Assembly (NCBI GenBank): GCA_033557835.1
Contig: JAWQRO010000013.1
Location: forward strand, 27,963-91,962
Reading direction: 5' to 3'
Origin: Helochares maculicollis
Taxonomy: Eukaryota > Arthropoda > Insecta > Coleoptera > Hydrophilidae
DNA length: 64,000 nt
Under the pieces are notes generated by a model that saw only the letters and a list, made by a program, of their open reading frames with translations, did no database searches and was not told the origin of the DNA. This document shows, in pieces, positions 49,094 to 58,814 of the stretch. The translations under genes and the position numbers were made by a program. Every line of letters begins with the position of its first letter. Positions within the stretch are counted from its first letter, which is position 1.

Positions 49094-49442
49094 GTTGATA
49101 TTACTTTCAAAAATAGTCTCTAGACGCACTCACTAAGAACTTTGATATAGCAATGAAATTCAAGAATTTGAAAATAGTGTTAACACGTCCTTATCATCTG
49201 ATTTTGACTTTTAACATTTTATATTTGGACTGATATCAGCGACAAGTCAAACAATTGCTAACTTAACGGTAGAGAGAGAATTATAAAATAAACCGTATTG
49301 TTAGTTGCCTACTGCAAAGGATAGTAAAATAAAAATTGCTTTATTTTTTGTTCTTCCAACCACCAACATTTGGGCCTTTTTGTCTTGATGTGAAGAACAT
49401 TTTCAATGTAATTACACTGGAATAATGGAAAAGTATGACCTA
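49094..49442. promoter_or_regulatory. Upstream region of the Rab escort gene
   Basis: Only 349 bases separate the start codon from a mariner insertion, so the promoter and untranslated leader probably lie here unless they lie beyond the transposon. No clear TATA box or named motif. Confidence 0.35.
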
Positions 49443-50698
49443 CCAGGTGTGCAAGTTTAAGATGTCGTTTTTTCATGAAAATTACGCAATTATTTAAGAA
49501 CGAAAGTAAAACATTTTTTATTGAAAGTATTGGCCCCCGCTTTTTACCCATTTTATCCATCTCTCGAGCAATTTATGGATACTATTCCAAAATAAATCTT
49601 AAACTATCATTGATATCCACTCATCGAGTCATTTTTGTACATCCTCGCAAGTCGTAAAGTGTTGCTCAGTCAGTGCGTATTCCATCGATGAGAAGAGGTG
49701 ATAATCAAAAGGCGCCAGGTCTTGTGAATACGGTGAGTGAGGTAGGAGTTGCCAACCAAGAATAGAAATTATTTCTTTGATCCCTTTGGCTGAATGTGCA
49801 GGAGCGTTGTCATGTTGCAGAATGACTTTGCCGTGTCTTTGAGCCCATTCTCGGATTTTTTAGATAGATGCGTGGTTTAAATTGATCATTTGTTTTCGAT
49901 AGTGGACGGTATTAATTGTTTCGCCAGGCTTGAGAAGCTCGTAGTGTACTACACCCTTCTGATCCCACCACACACACAGCATCGTCTTCCTCTCAAAACG
50001 ATCCGGTTTTGTACTCGATGTTGATGATTGTCCTGGCGTTACCTACGCTTCCTTACGTTTGGGATTCCCAAAATATATCCTTTTTTCATCGTCAGTTAAA
50101 ACTCGATGTAAAAATACCTTTCTTTTGTAGGGTAAATGCAGCATTTCGCACACAGTTTTTCGTCTTTCCATCGGTCGTTCGTTCAAGTTTGTATGGAGCT
50201 CATATTTTAAGCGATCGGAAATGGTTTGCCAAGTGACATTCAACTGCTCCGCCATCATTTGTTGTATTTGTGTATCGTGTTCGTTCAATAATGCTTGAAA
50301 TTCGTCGTCTTCAAATTTTTTGGTCGATTTTCACGTTCTTTGTCAATAACATTGAAATCGCCACTTTTCAAACGTTGCAACCAGCGTTCACGTCTTGACA
50401 GTTGGGCCAAGATCGCCGTAAGACTCTACAAGAATTCGATGACTTTCCGATACCTTGTTCTTTTGATTGAACAAGAAAATCATTACATGCCGCGTATGAT
50501 CTTTACTTGGCCCAAAATTCGACATATTTAACACGGAAAAGAAGTACGCTACGTTAATCGTAAACAACTAAACGAATATGACGTCTTTTAGTGGACAGTT
50601 TTACCAAAAAATGGCGCTTTGGGTTCCAAATGTTACTTCAATAGATTTCATGCGCTATCTCTTGACAACAAAACGACATTTTAAACTTGCGCACCAGG
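49443..50698 (-). mobile_element. Mariner element copy 1 (mauritiana/Mos1-like), inactive
   Basis: 1,256 bp with inverted ends CCAGGTGTGCAAGTTTAA at the left and CCTGGTGCGCAAGTTTAA read inward from the right, flanked by the TA target duplication (49441-49442 and 50699-50700). Length and ends match the Mos1 group (about 1.3 kb). The transposase runs right to left and is broken. Confidence 0.9.
49480..50525 (-). pseudogene. Broken mariner transposase (copy 1)
   Basis: Starts at an ATG at 50525 (MSNFGPSK, then a run like HVMIFLFNQK), followed by frameshifts. The block LTDDEKRIYFGNPKRK (about 50085) holds the first catalytic aspartate, QHDNAPAHSAK (about 49810) the second, and LAPFDYHLFSSMEYAL (about 49700) the third, so the DD34D layout survives. 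PYSPDL has become PYSQDL, and stops and frameshifts interrupt the frame throughout. Confidence 0.85.
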
Positions 50699-51033
50699 TA
50701 CATTAAGATGAGTAAATTTTTTTGTGAAGGGTGGCGCGTATTTCAGCAATAGCGTGGCAAATTTTAGCCAACAGGTCACTTTTGATTACTTTAATAGTTG
50801 GTTCTGGCTATTCAAACAATGATTTATCATTAACTTTGTCCTTAATATAATAGCAATAGTTTTATTTAGAGTTGAGCTTTTCAAAAAGTGAAATTCAGAC
50901 AGTTGGATGTTTTTATATTATATATTTCATATTTTTTGAAGTACATTAACATCAATTGAATTTGTAATCAAAGTATGCAATAAGAATACAATAAATCACA
51001 TGAAAGTATTATTTAGGATTTTGGAAGTTAAAA
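50699..51033. other. 3' flank of GTPase gene 1
   Basis: 335 bases between the mariner element and the stop codon of the GTPase gene. A minus-strand poly(A) signal (TTTATT on plus) is at 50861-50866. Confidence 0.45.
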
Positions 51034-53409
51034 CTATTTCATCACCTTCAGAACTTTCTGCTTCAACTTATTTCCCAATATCTTAACCCCGTGCAAATAT
51101 TCCATATTGTTGACGTGTTCGGATTGCATGGCCGCTTCTTGGGCCTTGTAAAAAGCTTCCAAGTCTTTTCCAGTCCTTTTCAAATTGAAAAGATGTTTGA
51201 CTTTGTCGAAAATATCTTCGTTGGATAAGTTTAGCTGTTGACCGCTGGAGGTGGCTTGGTTGATAGCATTTTCGATAATCTTCTTTTGTTCCTCATACCG
51301 TTTTAACATGTCATTGTACGCTTGAAGCATGGTAGGATCCTGTTTGACTCTATTTTTGTACTGCTCGATCAGTAGCTCTAGATATTTCTTAAAAGCATCG
51401 TTATAAGGTGCTATGGAGTGTTCTTTCAAGAAGCAAGCAAATTCTGCCATAGCTTTTGTTATAATTTTGTGTTCTTCCTCGTACTCCTTGATAGTCGCTT
51501 CAATTTGAAGCAAGGACGCTTCTATTTTCTGTTTATCTGTCATCTTTGAATCTATCTGTTGACGAACTTTGTCATCTTCGACTGTATCTGTGTATCTTTC
51601 GGTAGAGTAGTAAACATGCATATGATCTGTGAATGAACATGAGCATTGTGTGCAATTTTGCGAACCTTGCATAGCCCAGCAATCTTTAAGTTGAGGGTCA
51701 CCGATGAGTTCCCTTGTGACGTTAGATAAATAGCATGGTTCATGACATCTTTGCTTGTATTCTGTGTACGTTTGGCCCCCAATCTATAAATTCAATATGT
51801 GATTTAACGGTTTGAAAGCTAAAGCTCAGGGATAGTGAAAGTGGAGGAAACTTACCACAATATAATCAACGCATTCATTGTTGCAGCAAACTGTAGTAGG
51901 TTGATTTTTATCGGTTCTCCGCAATTTGATTACATTTATGTGCAATTTCGATTGTAGATCCTTCTCAGATGCAGAAATTTGATTTAAATCCTGCTTTTGG
52001 TCATTTAAATACCGAATGTTTTCTTGAATGTTTTGACTTATATCCGCAAGAGGTTTCGATAAGTTGACTATGACGCGACGGGCTTCATTGATAGATAAGG
52101 TGTGCTTAACTTTGTGTGGAGGTAAATTGTTTTCGATGTGCGTCAGCAGCCTGTGGGCACAATGTGATAAAATTTGGTTTTACTTGTTGATTGTTCATAC
52201 GCACCTGAAGCATTCTTCAACTGCTTTATCCCAACTGGATATAAACATTTTTTTATCGTTGTGACTGAATTTAAAATGTTTTTTGATGGCCACTAGAAAC
52301 TTGAAGGATTCGTTGTCAAAACAATACATGTTATCTTTGTTCAAAGTAATGTCCACATGTGGAGGTTTAGTGGATATTTCCTTAAGAATCTTCTCTATTA
52401 ATGCCCGGCTTGTGCCAGGGCGGTAAAGCGTCGTACGGCAATTGGTGAAAGTAAATAGGATGTTTTTGCTGGCACTTTTGTTTAAATGGATCAAAAGTTC
52501 TTTGAGGCAAAATTCGAAGGAGGCCGTCATTCTTTCTTCGCTAGATTTCATCAGAATGCATATCCCATGCAAAGTCTCAAATTGGGCAATAAAACGTAAA
52601 ATGTTATCGAAATTTACTTTATCTTTATCGATGCCGTCGACGTCTCCAATTCCGGGAGTGTCAATAATTCTTATCCTCTTATCTTTATATGGAAATACAT
52701 AAGATTTAGTTCCTTGCGTCGCTGACTTGCCGATGTCCTGTACTTCATTTTTATCCTTCCCCACTGTAAATTTGTGTTCTTCATAGTTATCATCTGTTAT
52801 GGAAATAGAAGCAGGGATCAAAGCCAAGAGTTTATTTTTGACGGCTGTTTGAAAATCTTCGTAAGTTACGTAATTAATGAAGGAATTGATGAAAGTTGAT
52901 TTGCCGACTCCTGTTTGTCCCAGCAGCAAAATATTAATATCACGATCTGTATCAACTACTTGATGCTTGTTTGATTCTAGAGTTGTTATTTCATCATTTA
53001 TTATTGTTTCACTAGTTTTTCCCATCTGCTGTAAACTGTTAAGAACAGAACTTAAATCGTATGTTTGTGTTGTTGTAATGTTATGTGTTTCTGTTTGGTT
53101 TGTATGGCTTTTGGATGCTGGTTGATTTTGTTTGTAAGTTTGAGACTTCATAGTTTGTCCTATATGGGTAAAAATTGATTCCTTATTCTGGAAACCTGAA
53201 GTATCTAATGGTACATTAGTTTTTGGAAACATCTTGCTTGTAGTCTTATTACGATTACGTGGCATTTGAGAATCCACTTGTTGAGAAGTAGCTGTTTGGT
53301 CTGTGGAAGAAGCTACTTTTTTGCTCTCTGTATTCTTGCAAGTTGAAGATTTTGGCTTAGATCTGTTGTGGTCGGTCACGGTTTCTATAATCTCTTTCAT
53401 TTTGGACAT
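51034..53409 (-). CDS. Large GIMAP/AIG1-like P-loop GTPase, paralogue 1
   Basis: Minus-strand exons 52205..53409, 51856..52150 and 51034..51783 join in frame to 749 residues. The start is ATG at 53409. A polar Ser/Thr/Lys/Gln-rich head (1-155) contains a short amphipathic block YDLSSVLNSL (about 117-126). The G domain follows: P-loop GQTGVGKS (164-171), a Thr-bearing switch block DIGKSATQGTKSYVF (about 226-240), G3 IDTPGIGD (249-256) and FTNCRTT (about 321) at the usual place of the base-specifying loop. Then come a helical segment with INEARRVI, a Cys/His cluster (C..C, QRCHEPC, CTQCSCS, HMH) that looks zinc-binding, and a Lys/Glu-rich coiled-coil C-terminus. Related proteins occur in many invertebrates. 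GTP binding is well supported by the motifs; the cellular role is unknown to me, and an immune role is only an analogy with GIMAPs. It stands head-to-head with paralogue 2. Confidence 0.88.
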
Positions 53410-54342
53410 CGTCAAATATTATCTTTGAACACAATTAGATCTGATGTACATAGTTGGTTTTAAAGATATTTGATATTTTTCTTACGTCTGATTTAAGACT
53501 TAAAGTAGTAAAATATGAATGATACTTACGGAATCACACCTACGAAATGCTCGCAACCCAACTAAATTTTCAAACGATGATCGTCTTATAAGGATTTATT
53601 ATTTTATCTCTATTAGCGAACATTAGATATTAATCAACAAGCATTAATATATTAGTTAGAACAAATAATCATAAAATTATTTGACAATATCTTAAAGATA
53701 ATATGAGCTTAAAATATCAGTTGTTTTTATCTAAGAAGGTGATTATTGTACTTTACAAGGTCTTACAGCACAATTATTAATCTAAGTATTTTTATATTTA
53801 TTTAAGATTCTAATTAAATATTTTCAATTAAAATAGTACATAAGATCTGGTAGGAAACTCAGCTCAAACAAGAACTGTGGTCATAATCCTCACATGTTTT
53901 TATACCAATTGTATACTCAAAATAATGTGAATATTTTACTGCATCTTGTCAATTTATTATATTGAATCAATTTGCTGCATATTGCCAAACAATTTTAAGA
54001 CCACAATTTTGTAGTTATTAATTTTACGTGGTTTTGATTGATCTTTTTTAAATTATACGCCCAACATTAGACATACGTATTCTCAAATGCCACTTAACTT
54101 GATTATGAAACTTTTTTGATAAGCATGGCGAATTTAAAAATTCTAGGAACAATAAGATCTGCAATGCAATAATGGATTAATCCGTTAATAAATATGATAA
54201 GCGTGCTCTTCAAACTAGGTATTAGGCAAAAAAAACAATTTGTTATCTATCAAAGCAATAGATAAGCGAATGGTTTGATACAATTCAGTTAGTAAGTGTA
54301 ATTCTACATAAAAGTGCAAACACTCCAGTAAAATTCAGCTTA
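53410..54342. promoter_or_regulatory. Divergent promoter of the two GTPase genes
   Basis: 933 bases between start codons. For paralogue 1, a TATA-like TTATAAG (minus strand, 53584-53590) lies about 50 bases upstream of a possible leader-intron donor ATTCC|GTAAGT (53532/53531). An acceptor CATCAG on the minus strand precedes the start codon, so a small 5' UTR intron is likely. For paralogue 2, an arthropod initiator TCAGTT is at 54285-54290, 58 bases before the ATG, with WGATAR sites at 54243 and 54260 just upstream. Further WGATAR sites are at 53604, 53696, 53727, 54117 and 54195. No convincing NF-kB site was seen. Confidence 0.5.
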
Positions 54343-57300
54343 ATGACTTCGAAAGAGTGTAATACTTCTTCCATTGGTGATACCAAAGAAACAACAGGTA
54401 CAAAGAGAAGTGAAGATTTGCAGCTTGGCTTTGAGGGCTCAAATAAAATCAATAGTCTTGTAGATTTATCTATCAATAACCACAGTTCGAAAGTTATTAA
54501 AGACTCATTTGTAACTACGACAGCTACTGCCGGCTCTAGTAATAAAACAACAGGCGATTTAATCAAAATATCTAAAAGTTCAACAAATTCAAAGGCACAC
54601 CATACGACTAGAGATTCAACACTTACAAAGAAGAGTGGTGTAGCTCAAAGTACTCAAGATTCATCAGTTACGAAAATAATTCAAAACATAGATGAGAGGA
54701 CTAGTAAAACTTCTTTAACAACTAAGAAAAGCAACAAAACTTCTTTAGAAAGTTCTGATATAAATTTAAAAGACGAAAAAATTTCTGAAATGGATAAAAA
54801 GAACAGCACCATCGAGAGTTTAATTTCTCAGGTATATATAGATACAGAAATAAGTAAGCAACTTAGTTCTTTTAAGAATGCCAATATGCCTACTTCTACT
54901 AGTGTCAATCAGACCAATACATCAAATAGTACGAAGAAAAAAATACCAGTTTCTAGCAGTACAAATAGTAAACCCATTTTTAGCAAAACAGACAAGAAAC
55001 AAATGACCACTAGCTTGATGAATGAAAGTAAAGATTCAAGTTCAATTTTTCAGGAAATAAATAAAACATCTCTACAAAGCCCCAACGCAGCCGCTGTTAC
55101 AATGCCTGTGCAACCGTCCAACAATGATTCGTTTTCTGCAAAGTCTTCGACAGTTTCTTCTAAGATTAAAAGCACTAAGCAAGATTCAAAAATGTTTAGT
55201 CAAACGTCGTCCTCAGTCAGTACTAGAACTACCATTAAGAAAAAAGGAGAAACCATTACGCAAGCCGACTTCAATTTGCAGTCTATTCTTGATGAAATAA
55301 CGGCTTCAGATAACACCAAATTTCATACGACAACCTCTTCTAATTTCATCAGTTCGTTTGCCTCGACTCAATTGCAATCGGTTTCTGCAGATAAAGATGA
55401 CATCAACATTTTGCTGCTTGGCGAAACCGGTTCAGGCAAAAGCACTTTCGTTAATTCTTTTGTCAATTACGTCACATTTAGTGACTTCCACGTGGCCGAA
55501 CAATCAAACCTTAAGTATCTAATCCCAACAGCTTTCACAGTTACTGATGAGGACTTCAACGAAGTCGTCGTAAAAGTTGGGGAAAGTAGCAACGAAGTCA
55601 CGGATATTGGCCGGTCTGGCACTCAAAGCACTAGATCATATGTATTCCGCAGTAAGGACAACAAGAGGATCAGAATAATCGACACCCCTGGTATAGGCGA
55701 CACCGGAGGAATAGAAGAGGATAAGAAAAATTTCGAAAACATCCTCATGTACATCTCTCAGTTCGAGTATCTGAATGCGATTTGCATCTTGATGAAACCT
55801 GATCACCAAAGGTTAACACCAAACATCGAGTTTTGCTTTAGGAGCCTTTTGACAAATTTGGATAAGTCCGCTAAAGATAATATATTGTTCGTGTTTACAA
55901 ATACCAGATCAACTTTTTATAAACCAGGGACTTCTATGCCGCTAGTTCAAATGATGCTGAAGGAAATAGAAAGCAAATCACCTCACGTAAACATCAAATT
56001 GTCAAAGAAAAATTTATACTGTGTTGAGAACGAAGGCTTCAAGTATTTGGTGGCGTTAAAGGATGGTGAGTAGTAAAAATTGTAGGATTTTATAGTAATC
56101 ATGAGTATATATATATTTTTTTTTCAAATTAAGGTATCAAATACACGCATGCTGAACGGGATATGTACAAAAGAGATTGGGAAGTTTCATCAATGGAAAT
56201 CAGTAGGCTTTTGGGGAGAATCGATGAGCTACCCATCCACCTAGTTCAAAATACCGTATCCATAAACGAAGCTCGTCGAATTATACTAAACTTATTTAAT
56301 CCATTAACCGACATCATAGATATCATCCAGAGCAACGTGAAACAATTCCAAAAACGTAGAAATGAGCTTAAGGAAACAGAAGTCAACAAAGAAGATCTTG
56401 AGAAGGGACTGAATGTACCCATTTTAAAAATTCGATCTAAATCTTTAACAAATCCTGCAACTATTTGCACTTCTAGTAAATGCGCTAATGTTATTGATGT
56501 AAATGGTCAGAAATTCATGCAATACAGGCAACGATGCCACCAGAGTTGCAATTGTTGTGCAACTATAAGTGGAACCATTGCCCAGGGCTGTAAAGTCATT
56601 GACAAAAACGGCGTCTGCAGCATTTGCCAATGTGCAGCCAAGTATCATTACCACATGAATTATTTAACGGAAACCTATCTGGATTCAGCTGAAAACCAAA
56701 TTGTACAGAAGCAACTGGCTTCGAATCAAAATTTGAAGGTGGCCATTGACAATTGCCTAACGCAGATCACAGATTTGCTCAACGATTACCAAATTGAGTA
56801 CGATAAGATAATTAAGGCACTTCCTAAGTTTTCATATTTTCTTAAAGAGAATACCATTGCTCCATTTCATGATATATTCAAAAGCTACATGACGCAGCGC
56901 ATCAAAGGGTAAGTGTCACAAATGTAAACTAAGCGTTTTTAGACTTTTTAAAATGATTCTATAAATAATGAAAACATTGATAAAATTTTCATCCAGGGGT
57001 TCTTTATTAATACTCCACGAAAATGACAATTGGCATCTACTTACCTCTAGGCCAAAGAGCCGAATTGGGCCTGCCTTGCTGTTCTACTTAGTTACTTTAT
57101 AAATAAGAGCTTTCCTAATTTTTGGCCAGTGCTACGATTCTTCGTACTGGCCGTATGTTGGTGGGTTGCACCCATTGCATTCATTCTAAATTTATAAATA
57201 TCAGTAAATGTGCTGTCGTCTCGTCGACATTAGCAAGATTTATTGGTGTTAAATTCGTTGCACTATAAGGCTACATTTCTTTCTTAGAAATAACGACCGT

Positions 57301-57852
57301 TAAAATTTAATTAGGCTGTAGACTGCTCTTCATTTTGGAAGTCTAGCAAAACTAGAAAAAATATTTTAGCAGAATCTTAGTCGTTATCTTGTTAATGACT
57401 AGATATTTCACTTTTAATTCTTAATACTTATCTTAACATTTCCATCGCATTTTTTATTCTTGATATAGTTTTGTACGCCGATAAAGCAGGTTACATTGAA
57501 GTAGTACTTGCATTGTTAAAATGCTTTAAATAATGTTGTTAAATTTGTCATATATTTTTTTATTTTTAGACTTGAAAAAAATCCTACTTTAAACGAAATA
57601 ATTTTGAAGGCCAACAAACGAATGCTGGAATTTTACAATCTACAGCTTGATGCTTTAGAAGCTGACAGGAAAAATAATGCGCCTCTTTCTATTGACGATA
57701 TTTATAATTGTGTGAAAGAATTGTTTTCTTTGAAACACTCCGGAAACGTTCTGATAGAATTATATCAAGCTCAGACTGCCGCTGCGAGAAACAAAGTAGT
57801 GGAATCTGGAGATTGCGTTTATGAGAAAACTATGAGAACTTTAGCCCATTAG
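54343..57852 (+). CDS. Large GIMAP/AIG1-like P-loop GTPase, paralogue 2
   Basis: Exons 54343..56065, 56134..56908 and 57570..57852 join in frame to 926 residues. The N-terminal 350 residues are strongly Ser/Thr/Lys/Asn-rich and probably disordered; just before the G domain is ADFNLQSILDEI (about 308-319), matching a block in paralogue 1. The G domain has P-loop GETGSGKS (360-367), DIGRSGTQSTRSYVF (about 421-435), IDTPGIGD (446-453) and FTNTRSTFYKPG. A helical segment (INEARRIILNLF) precedes a Cys/His cluster (CTSSKC, QRCHQSCNCC, CSICQC, HYHMN). The C-terminus is helical (LEKNPTLNEIILKANKRM). Same architecture as paralogue 1, but about 190 residues longer in the head, and with introns at other places. 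Poly(A) signal at 57898. No function is known to me; assembly on a membrane or scaffold, as in GIMAPs or septins, is a guess. Confidence 0.88.
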
Positions 57853-58611
57853 TTTTAGATATACATATTCATACACATACTTGTGATTTATATTAGTAAT
57901 AAAGGCTTCTGATTGGGATTTCTAAGTTTTGTTTGTACAGTACTTTTACATTTCCGTTAAATGTTCCCAGTCCTTATAATATAGTATCAAGAAACGGAAA
58001 GTCTTTAAGAACTTATAATAATATTGGATATGTTGACGATTATGTAAATAACCAGAGCTAAAATGTGTATTTTTATTATGTTTTTACTAATTTTCGTAGC
58101 TACTTTAATGTAGTAAATTTATGTGTACGGGACTGTTGATACACTCCAGATGTTTAAACTAGGGTAATGTAAAATCATAGTTTAAGAATATTAATAGATG
58201 TACCTACAATCTTATAATCTAAATTATCCATCTTATCAATGTATCGAAAATGATAATTGAACCGTCGGAAATTTGTTGTTGAATTGATAGTCCTTCAACA
58301 ACAAAATTGAAGAAACATCAAACAAATCTTGATAATGAAAAAAATTGATATGTTTACCTGTTAAGTATTTACTGCAATACAACTAATTAGTTTACAAGTG
58401 CGGCATTATTACAAAATATTTAATTATATCTATATCAATTAGGTACATCAAATACATCATATTTATATATATATATCTTCGTTGATTGTCGCATACAGAT
58501 AAAACTTAAACACATATCATAGATAATCAGATCTTTGTTGCATACATTCAGAAGAAAACTAAAGCACAAAAAACTTGCAATGTTAAAACTTAAAGCGGTA
58601 AAGGTTGTCTT
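57853..58611. other. Convergent 3' ends of GTPase 2 and the Rh gene
   Basis: 759 bases of AT-rich DNA. The plus-strand poly(A) signal is at 57898-57903. A run of TA repeats lies near 58463-58476. Nothing else recognised. Confidence 0.6.
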
Positions 58612-58814
58612 TTAATAAGTCGGATTTATGTTACTTTCCGTGTTATTTTCATGATTTCCTCCCAATGGTTCGTCACTTTGATAACTGGGGTTTGTGATGG
58701 CACAAACCTTTAAGCTGGTGTCGTGCTCTGTCCCGTGTTCGTGGATCAGCCAGAAGAGGTCGTCCTCATACGGTCTGGCGCTGCTACTGGCCACAGGACT
58801 ATTTAGGATGAGTC
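58612..58814 (-). CDS. Rh alternative last exon B (distal)
   Basis: Acceptor ttttttcag, entry in phase 1 (G|GA CTC ATC). Encodes GLILNSPVASSSARPYEDDL, FWLIHEHG and a further 40-residue polar tail, then TAA at 58612-58614. The sequence LILNSP is closer to other animal Rh tails than exon A. Confidence 0.75.

Noticed and set aside
53870..53890. GGAAACTC-like sequence considered as an NF-kB site in the GTPase promoter
   Set aside because: It does not fit the insect kB consensus with its leading GGG and pyrimidine tail.
54285..54566. Minus-strand hydrophobic ORF overlapping the GTPase 2 start
   Set aside because: Arises from the antisense of Ser/Thr/Lys codons; no start context or family.
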